From the NCBI RefSeq assembly GCF_000313135.1, contig NW_004457343.1:242280-286013 (forward strand): DNA of 43,734 nt, written 5' to 3'. Origin of the DNA: Acanthamoeba castellanii str. Neff. Taxonomy: Eukaryota; Discosea; Longamoebia; Acanthamoebidae. The first letter of the stretch is position 1. The number at the start of each line of letters is the position of its first letter. This document shows, one piece after another, positions 33,555-43,734 of this stretch. A program made the translations under genes and the position numbers. The notes beneath the pieces were generated by a model. The model was not told where the DNA came from. It ran no database searches and saw only the letters and a program-made list of their open reading frames with translations.

Positions 33555-36434
33555 AGATGATAGAAGATAGGTGACGGTTATGCAATGTATTTGTGCTCAT
33601 GACGAGGTATTCGACACAGGTTGGCGCGGGCCTTCATCAAGCAGGTCAAGCTCCCAGAGCCGAGCGTGCCGTCTCTGGTGTGGTTGGCCACAGACTGCCT
33701 CTCGAAGCACTGGGACGCGTTGAAGAGCGACGCGCTCGAGCGCTTGCCCAAAGAGCTGCACGGCAGCGTAGCCCAGGCCGTGCGACAGCAGGCACGCAAC
33801 GACGTGAGGAAGCAGGAAGGCGTAACACCGCCGTCGTTTCGGGACGTCTGTTTCAGCTGCCTCGAGTTCTTGAGCGCTCACCCCTCGGGGCTGGCGGAGC
33901 TGCAGGCGAGAGTGTTCGAGATGCTGCTTCCGTCCAACACCTGGAGAGCTCGGTTCGTCATTCCATCACGGCCATCATCTCAGGGGATTGATGGTGGATT
34001 GGTTGGCCTCACCACTTAACGATGTAACCTGTGGAGCAGAGAATGCGCATTGTTCACGCTGTCGATGTTGGCCAGCAGTCAGACCTGCGCCGCGGAGGTT
34101 TGCCAGGTCGCACTCACTGAGGCGATCGCCGGGCTATCCGACCCTCAGGTGCGCTCTCTCTTCCTGCATACATACGTACACAAGATATCCTACTCTCATG
34201 TTCATGAATGACAGATGGAGATCAGGGCGGCCTGCTGCACACTGCTAATCGATGTGCTGCCAAACGCGGGCGACTTCCCAGGCCACCGGATCACCGCGGT
34301 GGCCAACGCCCTGTGCCGCCTCATTCGCGACTCCCACCTGCGGGTGGCCACGCAGGCTCTATGCGCACTGGGCACACTCTTGGATTGCCATGACCAGCAC
34401 CTGGACCAACACCTACAGGCCGAGATCTTTACTGAATGTCTGGACCTGTGGGAAACCCATCCGGTACAGTACTGTATACATAGCACGCGACAGGCGCAAC
34501 ATACTCACTTCCACTCCTCATTCTCTGCATTCCTCACTTTCAAGGGCTGTCAAGTGTCCAGCCTGCTGCATGGCTTGGTTACTCGCTGGAGGCTGCTGAC
34601 ATCCGCGGGCATGGCCCCACTGCTGGCCAGGGGAGTCAAGCTTCTGTCCACCGAAACGCTGTCGGCCGAGGTCACCGGCGTCTATGCCAGGTGTGAGCTG
34701 GTGGAGGATCTCGCCTCGCTCCTCATCCACTCGCGCGGTACTTCTCACCCACTCGCGCAGGCCGGGCTGGATTGCTCACAGCATCGTGATGCAGCTGTCC
34801 TGCCAGCTGCGCTGATCAAGGTCGTTGCGCGGAACTGTGTGACGGTCCTTGCTCGCTCTCTCCCGCTCGACGATGAGTTGCCGGTGCGCACGCTGGCCTG
34901 GAGATTGTTTGGGTTTGAGAGCTGATGATGGTACCAGGTGGCGAAGCCCCTCGTAAGCCTCTTGCTTCTGCTCATCAAGAAAGACAAAGGCGGAGATTTG
35001 GAGTGGCTGCTGGCTCGGGAGGCCGGCTTCGTACCACTTCTGCAAGCCCTCCTTCAGGTTTTCTTCCAACGTTCAGACACACCGTGACAGTAACACTGCG
35101 CTGACTGAAGGCCCGTTTTGCCTGTACAGAACGACCAGTACTGGGACAGGGAGACGGTCATCGGCCTCTTGAGACGGGCCATTGACCAATACCCCGCCCG
35201 CGCAGAGCAGCTCGCACAGGACGTGCTGCCGTCGATCGTCGCTAGACTCCGCGCTGGCCTATCCTCACACGAGTCTGAGCACGGCTTCTTCAAACTCGTC
35301 GGTACCCACAACAAAACGCACGCGCGCGCGCGCACGCACACACACACACACACAACACGACACTCCGACACACACGACACACACACGACACACGGCGCAC
35401 ACGACACAACAACACTCACATGAGCGGGTGCGGATGTTCGGACTCCAGGCCAGCTGGCGCTCAAGTTTCCGACCCCACTGGAGCCGTGGGCGCTACCTCT
35501 GTCGGTTGCGCTGGTGACGGCTGATGGTCGGTCGGGCGCAAAGTTGCGGCACTACCTGCCCTTCGTGCTGCTGCTCGGCCGCGACCACGCGTCGCAGGTC
35601 GACCCGAGCGCGATCGTTGAGCTGACGGAGTGGTTGCCCTTCAACTCCACCACCCATCGGCCCAGGCTCCGGCGAGCCCAGGTACTGGCCAAGGCCGAGA
35701 GCCTGGCCAACCTGCTACTGGTCGCGCTGCAGGCTGAGGCGGTCCCGGGCGTCAACCGGGTGAAGGCCCTGTGCCTGCTGGCTGCATTCGTGAGCGAGCA
35801 CCTGGCCCAGGACGGTGATAAGGAAACGATCGACGCCGACGACACGGAAGATGATGATGGCGAAGATGAAGAAGAAGCCGAAGCGGTGGAGGCTGAGGAG
35901 GATGGTGATGAGGCCAATGATGATGGTGATGCGGATGACGACGCTGCGGGTGAAGGCGACGGTCTTGACGAAGCCGCCAAAGACGAATACGAGGAAGAAG
36001 AGGAAGGCGAAGAAGTCGTAGAGGAAGAGGAAGAGGAAGAGGAAGAGGAAGAGGAAGAGGAAGAGGAAGAAGGCGAAGATGAAGATGAAGATGAAGATGT
36101 AGAGGACGGCGAGTGGTACAACGAGGAGAGCGACGGGGACGACTACTATTTGGCCCGGATGACCGAAGCCGACTTCACAGAGTTCGTGGCGGCCACGCTG
36201 GAGCCTGGACTGCGGGCCAAGGTGGCCGCTGCTGTGACGGCCCTGCTGACCAGCTACGGTCAGTTGAGAGACGCAGAGACGAAGGAGACGGTGGCGGCCC
36301 AGTGGAAGGCCCACACCGCTGGTGCGCCGGGCCGGAGAAATGCCGTGCGGGGGCTGCTGCGCGCCGTCGCTCCCGCAGAGGTGCTCAACGACCGCGACCA
36401 CCCCATGGCCTCAATCTGGGCCGCACAAGATTAA
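32121..36434 (+). CDS. Large HEAT-type helical repeat protein with acidic C-terminal region
   Basis: Unrecognised protein of over 1,000 residues. Clear exons: ... -32870, 32994-33157, 33242-33480, 33620-33952, 34040-34148, 34215-34463, 34545-34737, 34795-34883, 34938-35057, 35130-35301, 35449-36434, all in frame with one another. The sequence is a run of amphipathic helix pairs typical of HEAT repeats, for example IRAACCTLLIDVLPNAGDFP then LRVATQALCALGTLLDCHD. A D/E-rich tract (35815-36115, about 100 residues) precedes a final helical domain ending HPMASIWAAQD. The ATG at 32121 starts MEKRGPDQSLMEDAA; the preceding in-frame start is only a GTG. The frame before the CAG run at 32658-32681 and the frame after it differ and no intron of normal size joins them, so a small indel or missed exon is likely. 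General resemblance to nuclear transport or kinase-scaffold HEAT proteins only; BRAT1-like is possible but unproven. Confidence 0.7.
32658..32681. repeat. (CAG)8 run encoding polyglutamine
   Basis: Eight CAG codons in the HEAT gene. The coding frame appears to change across or just after this run, so it is a likely site of a sequencing or assembly slip or of real length variation. Confidence 0.85.
33503..33554. repeat. (GAT)n microsatellite in HEAT-gene intron
   Basis: About 17 units of GAT/ATG fill the intron at 33481-33619. It carries no coding role in the assigned splice pattern. Confidence 0.92.
36021..36072 (+). repeat. GAGGAA repeat encoding polyglutamate
   Basis: Hexamer GAGGAA repeated about eight times in frame, encoding an uninterrupted Glu run within the acidic region of the HEAT-type protein. 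It is coding, unlike the other microsatellites here. Confidence 0.9.
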
Positions 36435-36544
36435 TAGGAACTGACAGAGTCAACAGCTGCAACAGGGTTTTTACTCCACCTGTCCTTTGCCGACCCCAAG
36501 TGGGCTACTGATGTTGCGTTTTGTGGTTCATTTTGACTTTTTTC

Positions 36545-36554
36545 TTTTATAAAA
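36545..36554 (+). promoter_or_regulatory. TATA-like element TTTTATAAAA before the WDR11 gene
   Basis: Same palindromic decamer as at 32044, in the 190-base gap between the HEAT gene stop and the proposed WDR11 start. Confidence 0.45.
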
Positions 36555-36624
36555 TTGGATTACGAGCGAAGAAGGGGCAGAAGAAGAGTTGGCGGCGAGC
36601 GTCGTCCAACAACAGAAGACTCAG

Positions 36625-39600
36625 ATGAACATGAACATGTCGGGTTCGGGCAGCACTGAGGTGCCGACGCGGCACCGCGGGAGTATTGGCGCAGCAGGAA
36701 GCGGAAGCAGCAATAGTGCCGCCTTCTCCCCCGTCGCAGATGCTCAGGCCGCCCCGTCTCCTCACTCCTCTACGCGCCGGCGGGTCCTCCCTGGCCGCCC
36801 CTCCAAGAGCAACAAGGGTACCCCATCTTTTTCCTCTTCACATCTTTGCTTTGTTTTCTTGTTGAGCGCAGGCGGGAGCTGAGCGAACACGTGTGCGTAC
36901 GTGTGCCGGCAAAAGGGGCGGTGGCGTGGGGCCGACAGGGCCTGGCGGCGTACGGGTGCCAGTGCTGCGTGGTCGTGGTGGACCCGTCCTCGCTCGCCCT
37001 CCTCCAGACGCTCGACGAACACCGCGCACCCGTCACCTGCCTCCAATGGTCCGCTCTCTTTTCTTTTCTTCCTCGCCTCTTCACTTCTCTCGAGGTGCGC
37101 ACCGAGCAGTGGGCTACAACCGGAGTGCTGTTGGCGGCGCTGCGGACAGGGGCCACGAGAGCTGGGAGGACAAGACCTCGGTCGAGTATCCGCTCATCCT
37201 GGCATCGGGCGACGCGGCCGGCAGCGTGATCGTGTGGGACGTACTCAAGGCCGAGATCAAAGCCACCATGGGTGCCTCTCTTTCGTCCATCTGGACCCGC
37301 GCCTTCTCATGAGAGTGATTTTAATTAATCATTAATTTTTTTTATTTATTTCTTTTGGCAGAGAGCGGACAGGAGGATGCGGCGGTGCTGGGGCTGAGCT
37401 GGCATCCGGAGGAGCCCTCGCTGCTGCTGTCTCTGCACCACCCCAGCACGATCATCCAGTGGGACACCGCTACCGGCAACAAGGTCCCACACTCTACCAC
37501 CACACGCCACACACACACCACTCACACGACACACACGACACACACCACACACATGATACACGACATACACTCACACCATCTGTAACGCGGGGTGGGAGAG
37601 CATAGCTGTGGAGCCGAGAGCTGCCCGAGAAGCTCCTCGCTGTCGAATTCGACCGGTTCAATCCCGAGGAGCTGTGGGCGGCCTCGGCCGAAGGGAACAT
37701 GTACCTCATCAACGGTACCGTTGCGCTCCTCGTACTCTTCTCTCCCCAGTTCTCATGGACTCAACGCTCATCTTGACATGGGCCACACGTGTAGTCGGCG
37801 AGCCGCGCTCGGCGCCGGCTGGGGAGGCGGTGCTGCGGAACAGCGCGGGGCAGCACGAGGGCGCCGGCAAGCTGCTCCAGATGGCCTTCTCGCCCACAGC
37901 GCGGCACGTCGTCTACTTCCTCTTTCCGCACCGTGTCCTCGCCTACGATTTCGGCCTACACCAGGCACGCGCCCACCGTTTGCATCGACGGCCTCCCCTC
38001 ATAGACCCCAGAGCAGTGTGACACATTGAGAGAGCTCACGATGGGTTGTGTGCTGTCATATCATGCGGTGCAGGTGGTGGGCACGATCGCGTTAGAGGCC
38101 AGCAAGTCGCCCTTTCGCCACATGATCCTGTCGGGCGCCCCGACGCGCATCTTTTGTCTACAATTCGATGGCTCGTACGCAGCGCTTCTCTATTTCTACC
38201 ATGTGGACCTCGTGCTTTGCTGCTACATCGAAAACCTCTCGTCACCTGTGTGTCGCGTGGTGCGTGTCGCGTGTGGCCGAGTGTAGGCTGATTGTGTACA
38301 AGAAGCACGAGGGCCAGAGCTACACATTTTATCGGGAATGCTTGTGCGAGGCGCCCAAGCAATTCAAGCCGGGCAAGAAGAACCAGCAGACCGGCGCCTA
38401 CGGGATCGCCGTCAGCCCGCTTCAGCCGCACCAGCTCATTGGCCTCATGAGCGACAGCAACCTGTACACTGCCGGTGGTGGTGGTGGTGGTGGTGGTGGT
38501 GGTGGTGGTGGTGTTTGCTGATCGATCTGGACGCAGGTGGCGGTGGGACTTCGTCGAGGGAGGCAGCCCCACGCGGGCCGGCGGTCGCGTTTATGTGAGC
38601 GGGCAGGCCCATCACCTGTCCAACCCGGTGAGCACGGTCACCGTCTCGCCCTTTGCCCAGCGCGGCCACCCCCTGCTCGCCCTCGGCACCTTCAACGGCA
38701 CCATTCAGGCACACACTCCCCTCGCCTTGTGCTCCCCCCCCCCCAAGCCGTCGCTTACAGTCGTGTTGCCCGGGTCGTGTGTCGTGTGGCATAGATTGTG
38801 GATATGGTGAAGCTGCGCACACGGTCGCAGTATCTGGTGCACGGACCCATCGCGCCCTCCAACTTCCCCGTCCGCGGCCTGTACTGGCTCACCGCCTCCA
38901 CGCTCATCTTCTACACCTGTGAAGAGTCCGTCTTCCCACTCCCCCTCTCGCTCTCCCAACTACACCGTAAGGCCCAGACTGACCCCAGTGCATTTTTTTT
39001 TAAAATTACGTTAAAAAAAATTCTTTAGCGTGGGCAAGGGCGAGTTCATGAACAAGGTCTTCCTGCTCGACCTCCACACGGGCCGCTTGCGCGAAATCCG
39101 CAAGGTACGCCTGAACCGGGCGCATACTAGAGAGCCAGACTGGTGGGTGGGTGGGTGGTTGGCGCGCCACTCATTTGGGGAATGCGCGCAGAGCAGCGCG
39201 GCCGAGGCGACGTTCATCCGCGGTCTGCGGGTGTCGCCCTTGCGACAGTACTTTGTGCTGATGCTCAAGGACAAGCCGTTCGAGTTGTGGGACATCGCCT
39301 CCCTCTCCACGATCGCCCTTCTCAAGGCCTCGCAGGTCACCGCGCTCGACTGGTGTCCCACCCAAGGCACTCCTACCGGTGCTCTTTCCTTCCTCTTCCG
39401 CACGCACACACGCCACACGCACCATCGCACCATCGCACATGCCAACGTACGACCCGTCATGCTGACGCTTTTGGTTTGGGCCTGCAGGCGCGGGTGTTCG
39501 GCCCCGCGAACAGTTTATGTTCGTGCTGGCGGACGGCACGACACACCAACACTCGGTGGGCGATGGCGGAGTCACGGTGGTCCCTTTCCAGGGAGAGGTC

Positions 39601-42088
39601 GGAACCGGCATCATCTCCTCCATTGCCTGGTACTACTGCTGTACCCCTCTTTTTCCACCGCACCCACGCCTTGTGCCTCTAAAACACACCGCACACACAT
39701 GTAATGCAGGAAGGACTCGCTGCTTGTGAGTGGTGACACAGCGGGCACCATCCACTGCTACAATTTGGAGACCAAGCGCGCCCTGTACGTTCTGCTTTTC
39801 TTTGTACACGCGCCTCGCCCTTGTCCATAGCTTCTCATTTCTTTTCTTTGTGGGGGGGAACGCGCAGCGTCTTCAACACCAACAAGGGTCTCGTCAGGAA
39901 CATCGTGGTACGACCACACATTTGCACTTGAACTCTTTAAACCGATTCATCAAGTTGCCAGCCATTAATGATGTTTGTTTGTTTGTTTGTTTGTTTGTTT
40001 GTTTGTTTGTTTGTTTGTTTGTTTGTTTGTGGTGATGATCTGAAGTTCGCGCCCGGCGACAAGGGCCACCAAATTCTCGTGAACTTCAGCGAGGGCGAGT
40101 TCGGGGTGTGGGACGTGGACCACGGCGTGCGCATCTCCACCAGCAGCTACCTTAAGAGCCGCGACCTGCGCGCCCTGGACCTCGACTGGCTCACCCCATC
40201 GCACCCCGTCGTCTGTACGCTCTGGAACTCGCCCCCCCCCCTCTTCATCAATCCCACTCACCACCGACGTGTGTCGTCGTGTTCGGCAGCCACGAGTGAT
40301 GGCTGCGTGCGAGTGCTCGACCGGTCTCTTTCGTCTTCGCCGTCGCCCATTTTGTGGGAGCACGTCGCCGAGGAGGCGCCGCTCCACTCGCCCGCCCTCC
40401 TCGGCGGCTTCCTCCCAGCCATGCTCAAGGTACTTTCCGGCGGGCTGGGCTCTTGAGATGTTGGGGCTGACTCGACGCCCGCCCTTCGACAGGTGCACCT
40501 GCTCCATCCGCGGTCCAAGGTACCGCGTGGCCTTGTCGAGGCCCTCGACGCGCTCGACGCCGACACTCTCCAGGTAGCCACCCATCCAGCCTGCACCCCA
40601 TAGGGCTCAGCCCTGACAATCTCCCCGTCGCGCTTCGCTTTGGTTCTTGGTGTGGCCCACCAACAGACGCTGCGAGACCCGTCGCTCTCGATCACCGAGC
40701 GTTGCCGGCGCGTGGCCACCTATTTTGCCGACGAAAACGGTACGCCGCGCCCCCACACCAAGTCTTGTGTCGCGAGCCTCCCTGAACTTGGTGTGTGTGT
40801 CTGCACAGAAATCCGCTTCTGGACGCTGGCCGGCCACTTCCTGGCTGGACCGCCGCAGGGCACCGCCGCCTCGTCGTTGTCGGTGGACGACCTGACATCG
40901 AAGCGGGCGACGCTGCAAGCGACGCCGACGACGGCTTCTGGCGGAGTTGTTGGCGGCGACGGCGGCGATGACCCCAACAGCCGACCTCCGGCGTCGGCGG
41001 CGGCCTCAATCCCAGCTGAGGCGGGCGGAGGAGCACCCAAGCTGGAGTTCGGCGTGCTATGCAGCAGCCGCACGGCGCGCACGCTTGAATGGGAGCGTGC
41101 TCGAGCAAGCGAGCTAGCGAGCGCCAACATCACCTACGACCTCTCCAGAAAGCTCACCGATCTTCGTACGCTCCTCTGTTCTCGTCGTGTCGTGTCGTGT
41201 GCGTGCGTGCGTGCGTGCGTGCCGTGTCAAAAGAAACTGACAGTGGTGTGTGGACACGGTCATGCAGATCTGCTGCTCGGGGAGAGGGACAAGGCCATGC
41301 GTCTCCTGCTGGACACGCCCGCTGCGCACCCCAATTTCTATCCGGACATGCTTAAGGCCTGCGTCGTTGCCGCCTCTCACTCACAGCAGTCCTTCCAGCA
41401 AACCGTGCGTCAACTCATTCCCCACTTGCCTGTGCGCGCACACGCGCGTGTCGTGTCATGTGCGTGTTATGTGCGTGCCGTGTCGTGTTGCGTCTCATCA
41501 TCAACAATGGGCGAAGGTGGGCGAGGTGGCGCACAACATGGTGGCGAGCGGGTGGCTCGAGGACGGAGTGCAGCTGCTGTGCCTGGTCGGGCGCGGCGCG
41601 GAGGCGTGTCGCCACCTGCAGGACCACGCCCGCTGGACCGACGCCGCGTGGCTGGCCAAGATCGTACTGTCCGACGCCGAAGCCGCGGCCGTCCTGCGCC
41701 ACTGGGTCGCGCACCTCGTCACCGCCGGACGCAAGGCCAAGGTACCACTCTCCCCCGCGAGGCCTGCTGACCAATGCTGACGTCACTGCGTGTGTCGTGC
41801 GGTGTGTGTGTGTGTGTGTGGGCGTGTGGCGTGTGCGGCTCGCAGGCGGCCGAGATTTTGCTGTCGCTGGGCGAAGGTGCGGAGGCGGTGGAGTTGCTGT
41901 ACGAGGCCGGGGAGCTCGGGCGCGCGGCGCTGCTGGCCCAGGCCTGCCCGGCCGATCGCAAGCCCGAGCCGGGCCTGCTCACGCGGGTCTACGCCGACTA
42001 CGCAGCGCGCCTCAAGGCCCTCGGCCACCCCGCCATGTCCCACTACCAGGCCCTCCTCTCCACCCTCGTGAACTCCCTGTCCTCCTGA
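36625..42088 (+). CDS. WDR11: WDR11-like WD40 repeat protein
   Basis: Orthologue of WDR11, a two-propeller WD40 protein of a Golgi/endosome vesicle-tethering complex, also tied to cilia signalling in animals. Many short exons, for example 36872-37048, 37150-37271, 37362-37483 and 37606-37714, with the last at 41846-42088. Family matches: AVAWGRQGLAAYGCQCCVVV at the first blade, ASGDAAGSVIVWDVLKAEI, LRQYFVLMLKDKPFELWDIA, EREQF-type block before IAWY, FAPGDKGHQILVNFSEGEFG and DGCVRVLD. The C-terminal helical part has LLLGERDKAMRLLLDTPAAH, VASGWLEDGVQLLCLVGRGA and WTDAAWLAKIVL. TGA stop at 42086. The N-terminal exon is unsettled: the ATG at 36625 has the right position, but its frame does not splice cleanly to 36872 through the obvious GTACCC donor. 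The blade around 37950-38290 has long intron sequence and should be rechecked. Confidence 0.88.
38474..38513. repeat. (GGT)n microsatellite in WDR11 intron
   Basis: Thirteen GGT units directly at the 5' end of an intron, so the GT donor itself lies inside the repeat and its exact position is ambiguous. The exon resumes after the acceptor at about 38537. Confidence 0.9.
39973..40030. repeat. (TTTG)n tetranucleotide microsatellite in WDR11 intron
   Basis: Fourteen perfect TTTG units in the intron between the NKGLVRNIV exon and the FAPGDKGHQILV exon. It is one of the longest uninterrupted simple repeats in the window. Confidence 0.95.
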
Positions 42089-42348
42089 CCTTGTCGTTCC
42101 TGGGGTTGATTTTCTTTTCCTCGTTCATTTCTTCGTTTAATTTCTTTTTTCCTATGTTGGATGGTATATTTTTTGCTCCGAAGCAGTGTCACAGCATGTC
42201 ATTCTTTTCTCCACCCGTCACCGACGCACACGTCTGCACCACTCGAAAACACAGGTATTGGCCAAGAAGCTTGCATTCAAGAACCATCCTGGAGGCCAGT
42301 CACAGTCCTGACAAACAAGAGTACAATGAGCACCAACAATTACCCTAG

Positions 42349-43514
42349 TCGCCCAGCCTGGACCTGCAGGACGCCTCAGCAGCCACCATCTCTCAGCGTC
42401 TCGTGCAGTGTTCCGCCTGCGGCAAGGTTAGCCTCCTCATACTCGACTGTTGTGGTGGTTGATGCTGATGCCTCGACACCGCCATGTAGGAGCCCAAGGA
42501 CGTGGTCGCGTCGCCGTGCTGCGGTGACGTGTGGTGCTGGCAGTGTGCCGTCGAGCGCCCGGCCCTCGACACCCGCTGCCCGTGCGGGCGCGAGCTGGCC
42601 CTCGAGGACTTCCGCCCGGCCAAGGCCATCCAGGCACTGCTCAAGCGGGCCGCCGCCACGACGACGTCTGGTGGTGGTGTGGTTTGGCCCAGGCCCTACG
42701 CCGAGATCGCCCACGACGACCTCCTGCCGTGCCCGGAGAGCTGCGGGGCCGTGGTGCGGGCCGACCGGGTGGAGGACCACCTGAAGGAAAACGTGGCGCT
42801 GCACCTCGAGCAGCTTCACGCCACAGTTGAGGTGCGCTTGGCCTTCCACGATAGACCACCGTCATGGCTATCTTGATCGCATCACATTGTTGATTGTGGT
42901 CCCACAATGCCACAGGCCCAGAAGACTCGGATCGCGCAGCTGGAGAACGAGCGCCAGATGGCCGACCAGGCGCCGCCCAAGCGCCGTAGCTGCATGCCGC
43001 ACTTCGACCGGAGGGTGGTACGACCACCATCCCCAGCAACATTGCTTGTGCTGACAGCAAACCATCAACCAAAAAATAGAAGGGGGCGATGGTAGCGCTG
43101 TACCTGGTGGCTGTGCTGGTGACGGTGCTGGCGGGCATCCCATTGATAGCCAAGCTGGTGGTCGCCGGGCCGATGGCACTGATGGGATTGCTGTACCTGG
43201 TGGCTGTGCTGGTGACAGTAATCGTTCCGTTGATGGCCACTCTGGTGGTGGTCGCCGGGGCGATGATGGGCCTGTACTGGGGCTTCAAGCGCTGGGCGGG
43301 CCGGCTGCGCATGTCGCGGTCTCCCTCGAAAACTGCCGAGTCCAAGGCCGGGGCGATAATGGGCCTGTGCTGGGGCTTCAAGCGCTGGGCGGGCAGGCAC
43401 ACACCGCGGTCTCCCTTCAAAACCACCAAGACCAAGCTCCTCTTCGCCATGCTCTGCACCGCCATCTTCTCCTCCATCTGTACCCTCTTCTTCTTCCTCT
43501 GCTACCTGCACTAG
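42349..43514 (+). CDS. RING / TRAF-type zinc-finger protein with membrane tail, 5' end unsettled
   Basis: Likely membrane-anchored E3 ubiquitin ligase. Exons: 42349-42426, 42490-42831, 42916-43017 and 43080-43514, joined in phase 0 to a TAG. The first two exons build a RING-type finger: CSACGK, then SPCCGDVWCWQC and RCPCG. A second Cys/His finger of TRAF type follows (LPCPESCGAVV ... DHLKENVALHLEQLH), then a short coiled coil (AQKTRIAQLENERQMA). The last exon encodes three or four hydrophobic segments (ALYLVAVLVTVLAGIPLIA, VIVPLMATLVVVAGAM, LLFAMLCTAIFSSICTLFFF) separated by the basic motif WGFKRWAGR, which occurs twice. An in-frame TAG precedes 42349 and serves as an acceptor, so at least one upstream exon is missing; MSFFSPP at 42199 is a candidate, but its phase does not fit. 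Confidence 0.68.
43098..43442 (+). repeat. In-frame tandem repeats with a 93-base spacing in the membrane tail
   Basis: CTGTACCTGGTGGCTGTGCT at 43098 recurs at 43191, and the stretch beginning GGGGCGATGATGGGCCTGTA at 43257 recurs with few changes at 43350. Both offsets are 93 bases (31 codons), so the hydrophobic and basic segments were copied in frame. Confidence 0.85.
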
Positions 43515-43573
43515 TTGCACCAAAGAGATCGATTTGAAAACAACAAGTTTTCGGTCGAAATATTGAGCCCTGT

Positions 43574-43684
43574 ATGGCAGCATCCCAGCCCGCTCTCAGT
43601 ATTGCCCGCCGGCAAGGTCGTGGAGCGTCGTCGAATTCTCTTGTGGGCGAACAACATGACCCTCAACTCTCTTCAGCTTTCTAG
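43574..43684 (+). other. Possible first exon of a gene running off the right edge
   Basis: A short open frame MAASQPALSIARRQGRGASS continues for 36 codons to a TAG. A donor such as AAG|GTCGTG could open it into sequence outside the window. Nothing in it is recognisable. Confidence 0.2.
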
Positions 43685-43734
43685 TCAGTCTCACACAGTG
43701 CCCATTACGAGGTGGACCATGAAGCAGCAGCTCC

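Noticed and set aside
35552..36121. Minus-strand Ser-rich 189-codon frame
   Set aside because: It is the reverse of the GAGGAA/GATGAA acidic tract of the HEAT-type gene.
37484..37605. Continuation of the WDR11 exon into a HTTHTTH stretch
   Set aside because: The ACACAC tract follows a GT donor after TGNK, and the next WD blade resumes at 37606 in frame.
39973..40030. Repeated VCLF frame suggesting a hydrophobic protein
   Set aside because: It is the translation of the TTTG tetranucleotide repeat in a WDR11 intron.

Overview
The window looks like nuclear DNA of a free-living amoeba, most likely Acanthamoeba or a close relative. This rests on the gene content, the GC-rich coding sequence, the gene gaps of about 50 to 500 bases, and the many short introns that mostly begin GTACG and end YAG. 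No database search was run. Gene names come from recognising family motifs, and exon joins were made by hand and checked for frame.

Layout, left to right. The window opens inside ECM29, the proteasome adaptor (34-6020, +), which lacks only its N-terminal part. Next come RPB8, a shared RNA polymerase subunit (6189-6910, -), an unrecognised 160-residue protein (7088-7807, +), a UBC12-like NEDD8 E2 (7930-8550, -) and an FHA-domain nuclear protein with acidic/basic tails (8750-11276, -). Two tandem, secreted, circularly permuted PHB-depolymerase-type hydrolases follow (11779-13652 and 13879-15642, +). A giant USP9X/USP24/USP34-type deubiquitinase with an internal ubiquitin-like domain fills 16021-28116 (+). 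After it lie an intronless multi-pass membrane protein resembling the TLC family (28264-28851, +), a chimeric ankyrin/F-box/Rab-like GTPase gene (28898-31542, +), a large HEAT-type helical protein with a D/E-rich stretch (32121-36434, +), WDR11 (about 36625-42088, +), and a RING/zinc-finger protein with a repetitive membrane tail (42349-43514, +).

How they relate. Five genes belong to ubiquitin-type pathways: a proteasome adaptor, a NEDD8 E2 (the pathway that activates cullin-RING ligases), a deubiquitinase, an F-box protein and a RING protein. They are independent eukaryotic genes, not an operon. Two genes point to membrane traffic: WDR11 and the Rab-like domain. The two secreted hydrolases fit a bacterivore that meets polyhydroxyalkanoate granules in its prey.

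The strongest candidate for something undescribed is the 12-exon ankyrin-F-box-GTPase fusion. Its exons keep one open frame from end to end, its G domain has no start codon of its own, and several nucleotide-binding motifs are altered. No tRNA, rRNA, transposon or CRISPR array was recognised.
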